Below, piece by piece: positions 10,901 to 21,381 of a DNA stretch of 64,000 bases (its first letter is position 1; every line of letters starts with the position of its first letter). Source of the stretch: Hydnum rufescens UP504. Its lineage: Eukaryota > Basidiomycota > Agaricomycetes > Cantharellales > Hydnaceae. The stretch spans positions 111,590 through 175,589 of the forward strand of contig MU128999.1 in NCBI GenBank assembly GCA_014904985.1, in the 5' to 3' direction. The translations under genes and the position numbers were made by a program. The notes beneath the pieces were generated by a model. The model was not told the DNA's origin, searched no databases, and was given only the letters and a program-made list of their open reading frames with translations.

Positions 10901-13180
10901 CCCTATCCAAAATTCATGTCACATTTTTCAGGTCCTCGGCGTGCTGGAAGCCCCAGTTGAAGAGATGGGCTCGGTGAACGCCCTCCTTCTCGTGGGTGGG
11001 TTTTCTGCGAGCCCATATCTTTTTGATCGCATATGGGTCGTATATGCCGCTTTTCNNNNNNNNNNNNNNNNNNNNNNNNNCTTTTTCGTCAGTAAGGATT
11101 ATCTCCCTTGTATAGAGCGCAAAACGAAGATCCTGACCGTGGTATACAACAATAACTGCGTATCCTCGGTCTGGTGCTCTGAATGTTTTTTAGTAACAAT
11201 GTAAGGTTGTAGATGCGCTGATATCTGGCTTTGTGAGGCTCCTGGTAACTATACCAGATGATATGCTTTGACACACTGCGTCTACAGCCATCCCGGCGAC
11301 CTGGACGTGCGAAATGGCGAGATGATGCGAGACGCGGCGTACGCAGCGTGAGCATAAACACTGATATCAAGTCATCTCGTTTATATTTATATTCATTTAT
11401 ACTCAGTGGTCTGGTGGCACCGAGGGCTCTCAGGAATACGCAGGCCGGTCGGGATCGATTGCACATCATATCGTATGTCACGCCGTGCCCATTGGGTGCA
11501 ATCTCTTCATTCAGGATTTTCTGTACTTAGTGAACCGGAAGCCGGGGGCGTGCACTGTGTCCTTTGGAAAGATCTGGGGCTGAAACCGAACAGTCGTTCA
11601 TGGTGTGCGACGCTGGGGGTGGTACCATAGTGCGTCCGTTTCCTTAGTCCTTTCTCCCATTATACAATCAAGGATACTCGTGCAGGATACGGCGATTTAC
11701 AAATTTTAGGGAATGTAACCCAGATTGCAGAACGGTGTGCTTCTTCGGGTGCCAGCTGTGGATCACATTTTCTGGACATCAATTTCCGCGCTTATCTGGA
11801 ACAGTGGCATCAAACTCGAAACATTCCGCTGAGCTCCGAGAATCTAGCGCGCTATATGCATGCTTTCACGTATACACAAAAACTTGGGTTTGATGGAAGC
11901 AGCATAGGAGGCATCTCTATTTTGAGTGCTTCGACGTTTCCGATTATTGTAAGTCTGATTATATATAGGATTTGCGTGGCCCGACGTTGAACTTCTTTCT
12001 CGATAGACAACACTGATCTTTCTGATGACGAGTTTTTCAACGGTCAACTCGTGGTGCCAGTGAGCGATCTCCAAGAGCGAGTATTTGACCCATCGTCAAT
12101 AAGGTTCGATTTTTAGCCCTAGATCCGGCCCTATCCAAAATTCATGTCACATTTTTCAGGTCCTCGGCGTGCTGGAAGCCCAGTTGAAGAGAGTGGGCTC
12201 GGTGAACGCCCTCCTTCTCGTGGGTGGTTTTCTGCGAGCCCATATCTTTTTGATCGCATATGGGTACGTATATGCCGCTTTTCGATTTCCCTCATATTTA
12301 TGTGACGTTACGATGGATGCAGGAGACATTCCACGAACGCTTGCATGGAAGGATTCTGAATCCCATGGATCCGGATATAGCGACATCCCTCGGAACTGCA
12401 CAATCAGGCCTCGCGGAAAGTCTCATACAACGGCCAATCGGAGCTCCGACCATCATCGCTTCCAAGAGTTATATCATCGGGATTGGTCCCAATATAGCGA
12501 TCGGCCGTAGAGGCAACTGGAAGTTGAGAACTGCTGCTGGGATGATGAATGGATTCAACGGGGTTTCCGAGTATGTACTAGTCTTGGATAATTGCGCCTC
12601 ACCTGTCACCTGGCTGATGAGTCTCCCCCACCTTCAAGAGCGCAGTATTTGGTGGTCAAAGGCGCATTGTTAAAAAGGGAGAGCCAGTCCTCCAAGAATT
12701 CACGAAGACTTCCTCTAATCCTTCGGGTAGGAATGACCTTCTGTGCGATATTCGGCTGGGCTTAGGAGGTTCTGATTTGTCGCATGGTTAGATTCCGTCT
12801 TTGTTGCAAGAGTATACACCTCGGACTCTGCAGAGATGCGGGCTGATACGAGTGGAGGCGATCTGGAACACATCGTAGATTGGGAAATCGATCTTAGTGA
12901 TATCCCGCTGTTCAAGCGAAATGTGCAGAATTCTCCTCGGAAGAGGTTTGATACAGGTGAGTGATTGCTCCTGTCGTAGCTCACTTTGGTTAGGAGCCTA
13001 ATTGTTTGTGTAGTTTTTGAGATTGGTATCGAAATTGAGAGTCAAGGTGAGTGGACTGCACGTGCTGGATAGCATTTTCACTTACCCTGTCCTGTGAATG
13101 TTCCAGAGGCGCACGTAGTTTGGCTTTCTGATGGAGAGCGGGGTGGGCGGTTAAGGCTCCCTGGCATCCCTGGGAATTGA
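7999..13180 (+). CDS. U2: N-domain/Hsp70 fusion gene (subfamily C), body duplicated by assembly
   Basis: N-terminal exons are 7,999-8,135, 8,200-8,548, 8,619-8,771 and 8,825-8,973, continuing at 9,040. Lengths and phases agree, giving 263 uninterrupted codons. They contain HEF (conserved His) and ENCYFFC (Asn-Cys). The Hsp70 part starts near 9,343-9,377 (CVAVDFGTVLSG), keeps DAGGGT and LLLVGGFSASPYLF, and ends at the TGA at 13,178-13,180. The linker frame entering at 9,040 hits a stop near 9,246, and the ATPase lies in another frame. I could not find a splice that joins them, so either an unseen intron or a frameshift separates the halves. Sequence from about 9,836 to 11,055 recurs after the N gap, so the true gene is about 1.2 kb shorter. 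HSPA12-type proteins lack the classical peptide-binding domain; the client or partner is unknown. Confidence 0.6.
9836..12276. repeat. 1.2-kb sequence present twice around the assembly gap
   Basis: Bases 9,836-11,055 and 11,081-12,276 are the same part of the U2 Hsp70 gene. The second copy begins exactly after the N run and the first ends exactly before it. The copy after the gap has many single-base losses in its first 400 bp (doublets read as singlets). The copy before the gap has similar errors in its last 500 bp, while the far ends of each are clean. That is the pattern of two low-quality contig ends that overlap, not of a real tandem duplication. Confidence 0.8.
11056..11080. other. Assembly gap (25 N)
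   Basis: A run of exactly 25 N sits in the U2 Hsp70-like gene. Twenty-five is a conventional placeholder size. Because the flanks overlap by about 1.2 kb, probably no sequence is missing. Confidence 0.95.
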
Positions 13181-13244
13181 ATTCTGCGCAACTTCCTGGT
13201 GCGAACCGCGAGTTTCCGCATGTACAGGTTACGTGCAGATTGCG

Positions 13245-14818
13245 ATTCTTCATTCAGCGTATTTTATCGTTTCACCCGTAATAGCAATAGCATTAATGAA
13301 ATGGTTCACAGTTCCTGAAAAGCATCGCCTTTCGGCGCAACTCGACGCCTGATTATTCGTTTATCGGATAAATGCTAGTGCTGTTACGAGAGCCTTGATG
13401 CTTGCTGATTTATATGAAAAGAGAATGGTTCTACTCAGTGCTAAGCCTATATATCGCTTCCACATACTTCTGACAGGTTTACGGATCTTCTACGAGCCAA
13501 GGCAGAGATGTACCGTTTGAAGATAGCGTGGGGAGAACTAAGTACATCTATATATGCAATCCCCGGGTATCACATTGTTGAGATGAGTAGTGTCTTCAGA
13601 GAAACAGTCTTGGATTCGGAAAGATCATTCTTGAATGAACATAAACATCCCTCCAAATCACGATGTGCTCCATCACATATTACAAGTTCTGGGTATCGGC
13701 TCCATCCATTCCAAGAACCCGCGAGGCGACACGGATGGGACGGGACCGTCCCTTTTTATATGACGCTCTCTCCGGGATTGTTGTCAACTTATCGGGAAGG
13801 CACTGGTGGGGTATGTCTTCAGGAGTCAGGACTACGGACGGCTCAGGGAAAGTCTGTCAATTTAGAGCGGGGAGGATATCTCAAGTTCAAGTCGAACGGT
13901 ACTTCGCTACACTCACGATCTCGGCGACCGCATTGTCTTGTCCCGCCATTGGAACGTATTTCTTTCGGCAGCGGTGTCCTATTTACCAGGTTGGGCGTCC
14001 ACCATTTGTCGTTAGCTGATTGCGGACGTCGTCACTTGCAAATGTCAACCTTGTCCTGGGTGTGAGCTTTCTTAGAATTTCGCGCCTGCTCCTTCGGTTG
14101 CCGTCAGGGGCTCTCGAGGCAGCCCCGGGGAATAGTAAGTCGCCCCTCTTGATGTGGAAGACTCTAACCGTGGCTAGGGATCGGTTGTTATACAGTCTCG
14201 CCCAGTGTCATGGACCACCGGATGAATGCAAGAGGTGGACACACTTCCTGGAGCAAACAATCTATATTCAACAATTTGGGGTTTTTCAACCAGCTGCCAG
14301 AAAACCTGATCCAGTGCAGTCGTAAGAAGTCGCCCCGATTAAAAGAGATCGCCAGGGTTTATAATTCGTCGCTAACGAGAGGTAGCTACACGGTGTGTCA
14401 TCCGCCGAAACGGATGACGGGAGGTGGCGAACATCATATCATAAATTGTCTGTTTGTAGGTGGGGAAGACGAGCGACGGGTCGGGCAAAAGGCGATCGGA
14501 AGTTAGTCTCAACCACGACCTCGCTTCGGAATTTGAACGTGCTCACAGTGCCGTCGGACGGGGTGTTCGAAGAGATCGGACAAGTCTTGCATTTCGCCGC
14601 GGTTTGTGGTGGTTGTTACTTTGGTCTTGTGTTGTTCATGTCGCAGTTGGATGTCTTTTGGGCAATACCCCGCGGGATGTCCTTTAATTTATGGTGATTG
14701 TCCAAGCTCCCATGCACGATCACGAGGAAGGCAAGCGACTCTGGATCAGTCGTTACCGACTCTGACCCCATTCTACTCAGGGTGGTTTGTTTCGACTAAT
14801 AGCACCTTAATCAAGGAA
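13245..14818. repeat. Cassette 3' flank, copy 2
   Basis: Homologous to 5,030-6,930. It keeps the AACAATCTATATTCAACA landmark (about 14,258) and the ATTTCGCCGCGGTTTGT block (about 14,593). The part encoding the NACHT P-loop is deleted, so only the stretch downstream of it remains. It stops abruptly at CTAATAGCACCTTAATCAAGG, where the 319-bp repeat array begins. No intact gene is seen. Confidence 0.7.
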
Positions 14819-14829
14819 TAATATATAAG

Positions 14830-15640
14830 AAGGAATTCAAAACAGCGCAAAAAGGGCTGCTTTGGCTGCTCTTTTTGCGCCGCAGGGGGGGTATGCTAGT
14901 AAAAAAAAACGAACTTGATGTTGCCACACCCCCGCCGTGGTGGGTATGTGGTCCAGTGTCTTGCTCCATTGTTGTGTATTGTTCCGGTATTTGGGGGGCG
15001 GGCGTTCTTACGGGCGTTCGCATGGCTTTTCACAGAGCTTGGCATTCGGGGATTTGGACCTCGGTTCGGCTGGATTTTTACATGACACTACAGTCAGGGG
15101 AGAGGAGATAATCTAGAATAAAGAAAAACACATTAGAAACGCATGGGTTAAAATGCAAAGGCAGTGCAAAAAGAGCAGCGAAAGCTGCTCTTTCTGCGCT
15201 GCCGTCGGTATTCTAATAACAAAAAACTTAGCTGATATATTACCACAGATCCGCCATGGCAGATCTGTGGTACTGCGTTCTGCCCCGTCATCGTACATTG
15301 GGCAGGTATTTGGAGGGCGGGGTTTCGTGATCCATTTCGTGATCCATTTCGTGAGGGTGTTCATAGGGCTTGGTGTCTGAGGGTTCATATGTCAGTTCCG
15401 GCGGGGGCTTCGTGTGGCTTTTCAGTCCACTGGGAGGGGACAATCTAGAAAAAGAAACACATTAGTTAAAGATGTTAAGACAGTGCAAAAAGTGCAGCTT
15501 TCGCTGCTCTCTTTGTGCGACTGTATCTGGGGCCGTGGTACTCACCTTATATTACTGCACACCCGCCGCGGCGGGTCCGTGGTGACCTGTTTCCCTCTCT
15601 CGGTGTTTGTGTTGCGTGTTTGAAGACTGTTTGGGCTTAC
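14830..15640. repeat. Tandem array, 319-bp unit with two hairpins per unit
   Basis: Hairpin starts at 14,845, 15,164 and 15,483 are each 319 bp apart. Hairpin 1 pairs GCGCAAAAAG..GCTGC-type arms with GCAGC..CTTTTTGCGC-type arms. Hairpin 2, about 75-95 bp further on, is a GC-rich dyad centred on GCCGTGG, GCCATGG or GCCGCGG and flanked by pairing arms; in the middle unit it pairs as CCACAGATC with GATCTGTGG except for one base. Loop and arm sequences vary but pairing is kept. The third unit is incomplete. The array interrupts the NLR and GH3 remnants and has removed the 5' part of the GH3 piece. Confidence 0.85.
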
Positions 15641-15689
15641 AAAATCATTCCGTAATGATCATGTGATCTGCATCATTTGGACAAAATAA

Positions 15690-15890
15690 GAAAAACCTTC
15701 TGTCGTTTGTGGCTCCGAATCCACGCACCTTACGCCAGGTGAAACCAAGTTAGTGACGACCAACCTTTTGCGATGCGATCTTTCGGTGTGGAACTCGGCA
15801 TGGCAGTGGTGGAGTAAACCGCAGGGCCCGACTGATGTCCTTGTCGGCACTAGCATTCAGACTTAAAGGCTCTATTACCGCGTGAGCGTG
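15690..15890 (+). pseudogene. GH3 beta-glucosidase C-terminal remnant (short)
   Basis: Only the last third of the GH3 tail seen at 7,371-7,682 remains: sequence for the L.PGETKLV, CDLSVWN and W..PQGPTD.LVG segments, then homology into the conserved leader. It is truncated on the left by the 319-bp array and has small deletions in the SSRDFRL segment. Confidence 0.7.
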
Positions 15891-16200
15891 AAGATGAACC
15901 TGCCACCCGTGCGTATAAGGGCTTATTTTTGGAGAAGATATTTTCACGTATTACAATAATTATTGTGGACCACTGCTCCCACACGGATTGCAGCGATGTT
16001 GGCACTTCTGCTCTACGTAATCGAACTTGTCGCTTCAACGTCAATTATGGGAATCGAGTTGAGCCTCAAGGATACCTCGTGTTTGGGGAACAAATCTTCT
16101 GCTTTGCTAGTGTCTGTACTTCACTTCTTTATTGTTGTGTTCCTCTGGATAGGACATCCGCCGCGCCCTTAGTGTTATTATCGTGGAGCGGGAGACCAAG

Positions 16201-19200
16201 ATGAACGAGCGTTTGCTTCATAACCTTGGGGACCCGCATGAACCTGCTGATCTTGCGAGGGGATACCCACTTGTTGATCCCCACACTTCCACAGACACTA
16301 TATTTCGTTCGAAAGTACATCTCTCTCGTTCGCATCGGTTGATAGGATCTCATCGGCTTTCATTGGCTCTTATCCTCTGTGACAGGCCCCCTCCATAAAT
16401 CAGAGTCTGTCAGACAGATCGCATCACAACGATTCTCCCTTACTTTCTTCGCTGTTTCGTAAACGAAACTTGTCCACGGCATCTGTGCTCTCCAATTTAT
16501 TTACGCACTTCTGGCGTCGTCCTGCGACGTACAACATCGCCGATCTCTCCTCATACATTTCATCCACACCTCTGACCCGCATCACTCGCCTGAAGTGGTG
16601 TAAAAATCGGCGTGGAGTTCAGGAGTTCTTGCTCCTGGAAATCGAATCACCCGAGAATGGGAGCACCCTATGGCTACGTCTTGAGCGTCGAATGCACAAG
16701 CGTGCCAGCCTTCTGAAATTCATATCCTTCCCTGTTCCTTCGGGCGACACAGTGAGTTCTCATATCCCTATATCTCGGTGCTTTACTTCTAAGCTCATGC
16801 CAATATATTAGGCAAAAATATGCAACGATGTCTCACTCCTGTTTGATCCTTCACGAAACCAAGTTCAAGTTGAGACAGAATTCACTGTCCCGCCGCTTCT
16901 GCAAAGGCTAGGTGATCTTCTATCTATCCTGAAGGAAAATTCTCCCAATTATAAGCTGCCTTCGGTACACATTCCCTGCTGTATTTCCCCAACATTGACT
17001 CATGTGACCTCTTCTAGGAGAATTGTTACTTTTTTTGTGCAGTCATATACGAGATTCTCTTCTCCACCGGTAAAGGGATGAACGTCACCGGTACTCCGAG
17101 CATATTTTCTCTGTCGCGTGGTGCAGAAGCAAAGGAAAAAATCAAAAAGCTTATGGAGTCGTCGGTGTTAGTCTGTTCATCACTTTTTATATTTAGACTA
17201 GGGCCGATGCCACTATTGATGGTTCTCTTGTAGCCCAGAGCCTTCTAGTATCTCAAGTGTCGAGGAGAAGAATCCCCTGCCGACGGAGGGGTCATCTGTT
17301 TCCCCTCCCTCCAGGGTCATTAACTCCGGGGAAGCTAGCAGCCGGGCATTCTTCCGGATGTTCCCCCCCATGTTCCCCCCATGTTCGACAAGATGGCCGT
17401 CAAGAGATTCGAGAAGATGTTGGCGCAGATGGATCTCCATCCTCTCCCTACAGACTTCCCCTGAGAACGAGACCAGGAAAGGCGAGTCCTACGACGTCTG
17501 GTGGAGGAGATCATCCGTCAGAATTCCCACAACCTCCTCCGAAAGTTCGCCCAGAAGCGATGCGACCGAAACTGAACCCCGGTCAGGGGAGAATGTGCGT
17601 GGCGGTTGATTTCGGTACGGTGCTATCTGGGGTGGCATGTGGCCTGTCATCGGATACGGTCGAGCAAATTCTATGGCCTGGACCGAATCGCAAGGTGCCT
17701 ACCTGCCTGATTTATGATGCTCAGGGCCATGTTGTGGCGTGGGGTCATAGAGCCCTGGCCGTTGAACTTGAAAGGGGTTGGATTCGTTGCGAACTGTAGT
17801 TTGATTATTTCTACATTGTCTTATCCCCTGCTTACGTTCGTGCGCAAAATAGGTTCAAACTTTTGTTGGACTCTAATCCTAACGCTGCCTCAAATCTCAC
17901 CTCCGGGATGCTTCCCGTATGTGTCACATACTTCATCAACGCCGCTCGTGCTGCTGACAATTCATACTCAGTTAGGTAAAGAACCGATCGATGTCATAAC
18001 TGACTACCTGCGCGAGCTTTGGGAGGTGCGATTACTCCTCCCTGTAGTCATTTTCCGTCACTAAGGATTATCTCTCTTGTATAGAGCGCAAAACAAAAGA
18101 TCCTCAACCGTGGTTATACAAACAATAACCTGCGTATGTCCTCGGACTCTTGGTGCCTTCTCTGAATGCTCTTTTAGTAACAACGTAAGGTTGTAGAATG
18201 CGCTGATATCTGGCTTTGTGAGGCTCCTGGCAACTATACCCAGATTGATATGCTTTGACACACTGCGTCTACAGCCATCCCGGCGACCTGGACCGTGCGA
18301 AATGGCGAGATGATGCGAGACGCGGCGTACGCAGCGTGAGCATTAAGCACTGATCATCAAGTCGCCTCGTTTATATTCTGTATTCAGTGGTCTGGTGGCG
18401 CACGAGGGCTCTCAGGAATACGCAGGCGGTCGGGATCGGCTACACATCATATGGTATGTCACGCCTTGCGGATTGGGTATGATCTCTTCATTCAGGATTT
18501 TCCCTCAGTGAACCAGAAGCCGGGGCTGTGCACTGCATCCTTTGGAAAGACCTCGGGCTGAAGCCGAACCAGTCGTTCATGGTGTGCGACGCTGGGGGTG
18601 GTACTATAGTGCGTCCTTTCTCGTTGTTCTTTCTCCCATTATACAATCAAGACTCGTACAGGATACGGCGATTTACCAGGTCTTGGGGAATGTAACTCAG
18701 ATTGCAGAACAGTGTGCTTCTTCAGGTGCCAGCTGCGGATCGCATTTTCTGGACATCAACTTCCGCGCCTATCTGGAAGAGTGGCATAAAATTCGAAATA
18801 TTCGGTTGAGCGAGAAGAATCTAGCACGCTATATGCATGCTTTCACGTATTTATACAAACTTGAGTTTAATGGAAAGCAGGACCGGAGGGATCTCCATTT
18901 TGAGTGCTTCGACGTTTCTGATTATTGTAAGTCTAATCATGTCGTAGGATTTGTGTGGCCCAATCTCAAACTTCTTTCTCGATAGACAACCTTGATCTTT
19001 CTGATGACGAGTTTTTCAACGGTCAACTCGTGGTACCAGTGAGCGATCTCCAAGAGCGAGTGTTCGACCCCATCGTCAACAAGGTTCGATTTTTGGTCAT
19101 AGATCCAGCCCTATCCAAAATTCATGCCACATTTTCAGGGCCTCGGCGTGCTGGAAGCCCAGTTGAAGAGAGTGGGCTCGGTGGACGCCCTCCTTCTCGT

Positions 19201-20165
19201 GGGTGGGTTTTCTGCGAGCCCATATCTTTTTGATCGCATATGGGTACGCATATTCCGCTTTTCGATTTCCCTCACATTTATGTGGCGTTACGATGGATGC
19301 AGAATACATTCCACGAACGCTTGCATGGAAGGATTCTGAATCCCGTGGATCCGGATATAGCGACATCCCTCGGAACTGCACAATCAGGTCTTGCAGAAAG
19401 TCTCATACAACGGCCAATCGGAGCTCCGACCATCATCGCTTCCAAGAGTTATATCATCGGGGTTGGTCCCAATCTAGCCATCGGCCGCGGAGGCAACTGG
19501 AAGTTGAGAACTGCTGCTGGTATGATGAATGGATTCAACGGGGTTTTCGAGTATGTACTAGCCTTGAATAATTGTGCCTCACCTGTTTGTCACCTGGCTG
19601 ATGAGTCTCCCCCACCTTCAAGAGCGCAGTATTTGGTGGTCAAAGGCGCATTGTTAAAAAAGGGAGAGCCAGTCCTCCAAGAATTCACGAAGACTTCCTC
19701 TAATTCTTCGGGTAGGAATGACCTTCTGTGCGATATTCGGCTGGGCTTAGGAGGTTCTGATTTGTTGCATGGTTAGATTCCGTCTTTGTTGCAAGAGTAT
19801 ACACCTCGGACTCTGCAGAGATGCGGGCTGATACGAGTGGAGGCGATCTGGAACACATCGTAGATTGGGAAATCGATCTTAGTGCTATCCAGTTGTTCAA
19901 GCAAAATGCACAGAATTCTTCTCGGAAGAGGTTTGATACAGGTGAGTGATTGCTCCTGTCATAGCTCACTTTGGTGAGGATTCTAATTGTTCGTATAGTT
20001 TTTGAGATTGGTATCGAAATTGAGAGTCAAGGTGAGTGGACTGCACGTGGTGGATAGCATTTTCACTTAGCCCGTCCTGTGAATGTTCCAGAGGCGCACG
20101 TAGTTTGGTTTTCTGGTGGAGAGCGGGGTGGGCGGTTAAGGCTACCTGCTATCCCTGGGAATTGA
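16201..20165 (+). CDS. U3: N-domain/Hsp70 fusion gene (subfamily C), conserved His deleted
   Basis: N-terminal exons are 16,201-16,337, 16,406-16,751, 16,812-16,964 and 17,018-17,166, continuing at 17,234, with the same phases as U2. The one difference in length is a 3-base in-frame deletion in exon 2: other copies read (K/Q)HEF, U3 reads VQEF (about 16,619), so the conserved His is lost while ENCYFFC stays. The ATPase half is open in every exon: VAVDFGTVLSG near 17,605, SEPEAGAVHC, DAGGGTI near 18,590, LLLVGGFSASPYLF near 19,190, and stop TGA at 20,163-20,165. The linker frame from 17,234 runs open to about 17,611, but the ATPase is in a different frame, offset differently from U2. A linker indel or an unseen intron therefore remains. 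The gene may make a separate Hsp70 from an internal ATG (17,561 region). Confidence 0.6.
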
Positions 20166-20214
20166 ATTCTGCATAATTTCCTGGTGCGAACTGCGACCTT
20201 CCGCATGTACAGGT

Positions 20215-21295
20215 TACGTGCCGATTGCGATTCTTCACTCAGTGTATTTTATCGTTTCACCCGTAACAGCAATAGTGTTAATGAAATGGTTCACAGTTCC
20301 TGCAAAGCATCTCCTTTCGGCGCAACTCAACAGAGACTTGATTATTCATTTATCAGGTATCCAATTCGCGCTGTGGACGCACTGGTAATGCTAGTGCTGT
20401 TACGAGTAAGTCGGAGTAAGAGGTCCTTCATGCTTTCTGATTTACATGAAAAAAGAATGGTTCCACTCGGTTCTAGGCCTGTCCCTTCTGCATACTTCTG
20501 ACATGATGTTTACGGTTTCCTCTACGAGACCGAGCACAGACGTATCGTTTGAGAGCGTTGGCAAGAGCTGAGTACATGCATCTATGCAATCCCCAAGTAT
20601 CACATTGTTGAGATGAGTAGCATCTTCAGAGAACCATTCTTGGATTCGGAAAGATCAATAAAGGAAGTGAATATCGGGGGAAGAATGAACATAAGCATCC
20701 CATCCAAATCACGATGTGCCCATCACACATTATAACTCCTAGGTGTCAGGCTCCGTCCATTCCAGAAATCCGCGAGGCCACACGGATGGAGCCCTTTTCT
20801 ATGACGGTCGCTCCGGGACTTTTGTCAACTTATCAGGAAGACACTGGGGCTATGTCTTCTAGACTACAGAGGGCTCAGGGGAAAATAGTCAATCCAGTGT
20901 GAGGTAGGATCGCACTCACTATCTCGGGCACCGGATTGTCTTGTCCCAATACCGGATCATATTTCTCTGACAACATCCCTCGGTGTCCTATTTACCAGGT
21001 TGTTCACCCACTATTTGTTGCTTGTTCGCTGATTGCGGGCGACCTCACTTGCAAATAAACTTGTCCTGAAAGTGAGCTTTCTCTTCAAATTTCGTACTCG
21101 CGCTGCGCCTTCAGCTGCTCTCACAGGCTCTCGACACAGCCGTGGGGGGTAGTGAGTCGTCCCTCTCGATGCGGGAGATGGCGACATTTCCTCCGACAAA
21201 CAATCTGTATTCAACAGGTTGGGGTTCCCCAACCAGCTGCCAGGGCGATCCGATGCAGATGCAAGAAGTCTTCCCGATTAAACGGCGCCAGGGTT
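20215..21295. repeat. Cassette 3' flank, copy 3 (truncated)
   Basis: Homologous to the start of the other flanks (ACTCAGTGTATTTTATCGTTTCACCC block, then GGCTCCGTCCATTCCAGAA and AACAATCTGTATTCAACAG). It breaks off at about 21,295, before the ATTTCGCCGCGG block, where the oppositely oriented unit U4 begins. No gene is seen. Confidence 0.65.
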
Positions 21296-21381
21296 TGCAA
21301 CTTGACGAAAGTAAATCCAAGAAAATATAGGAAGCACACAGAGTGATACATTGAACAAGGAACATTAGGATATATAGTCAC

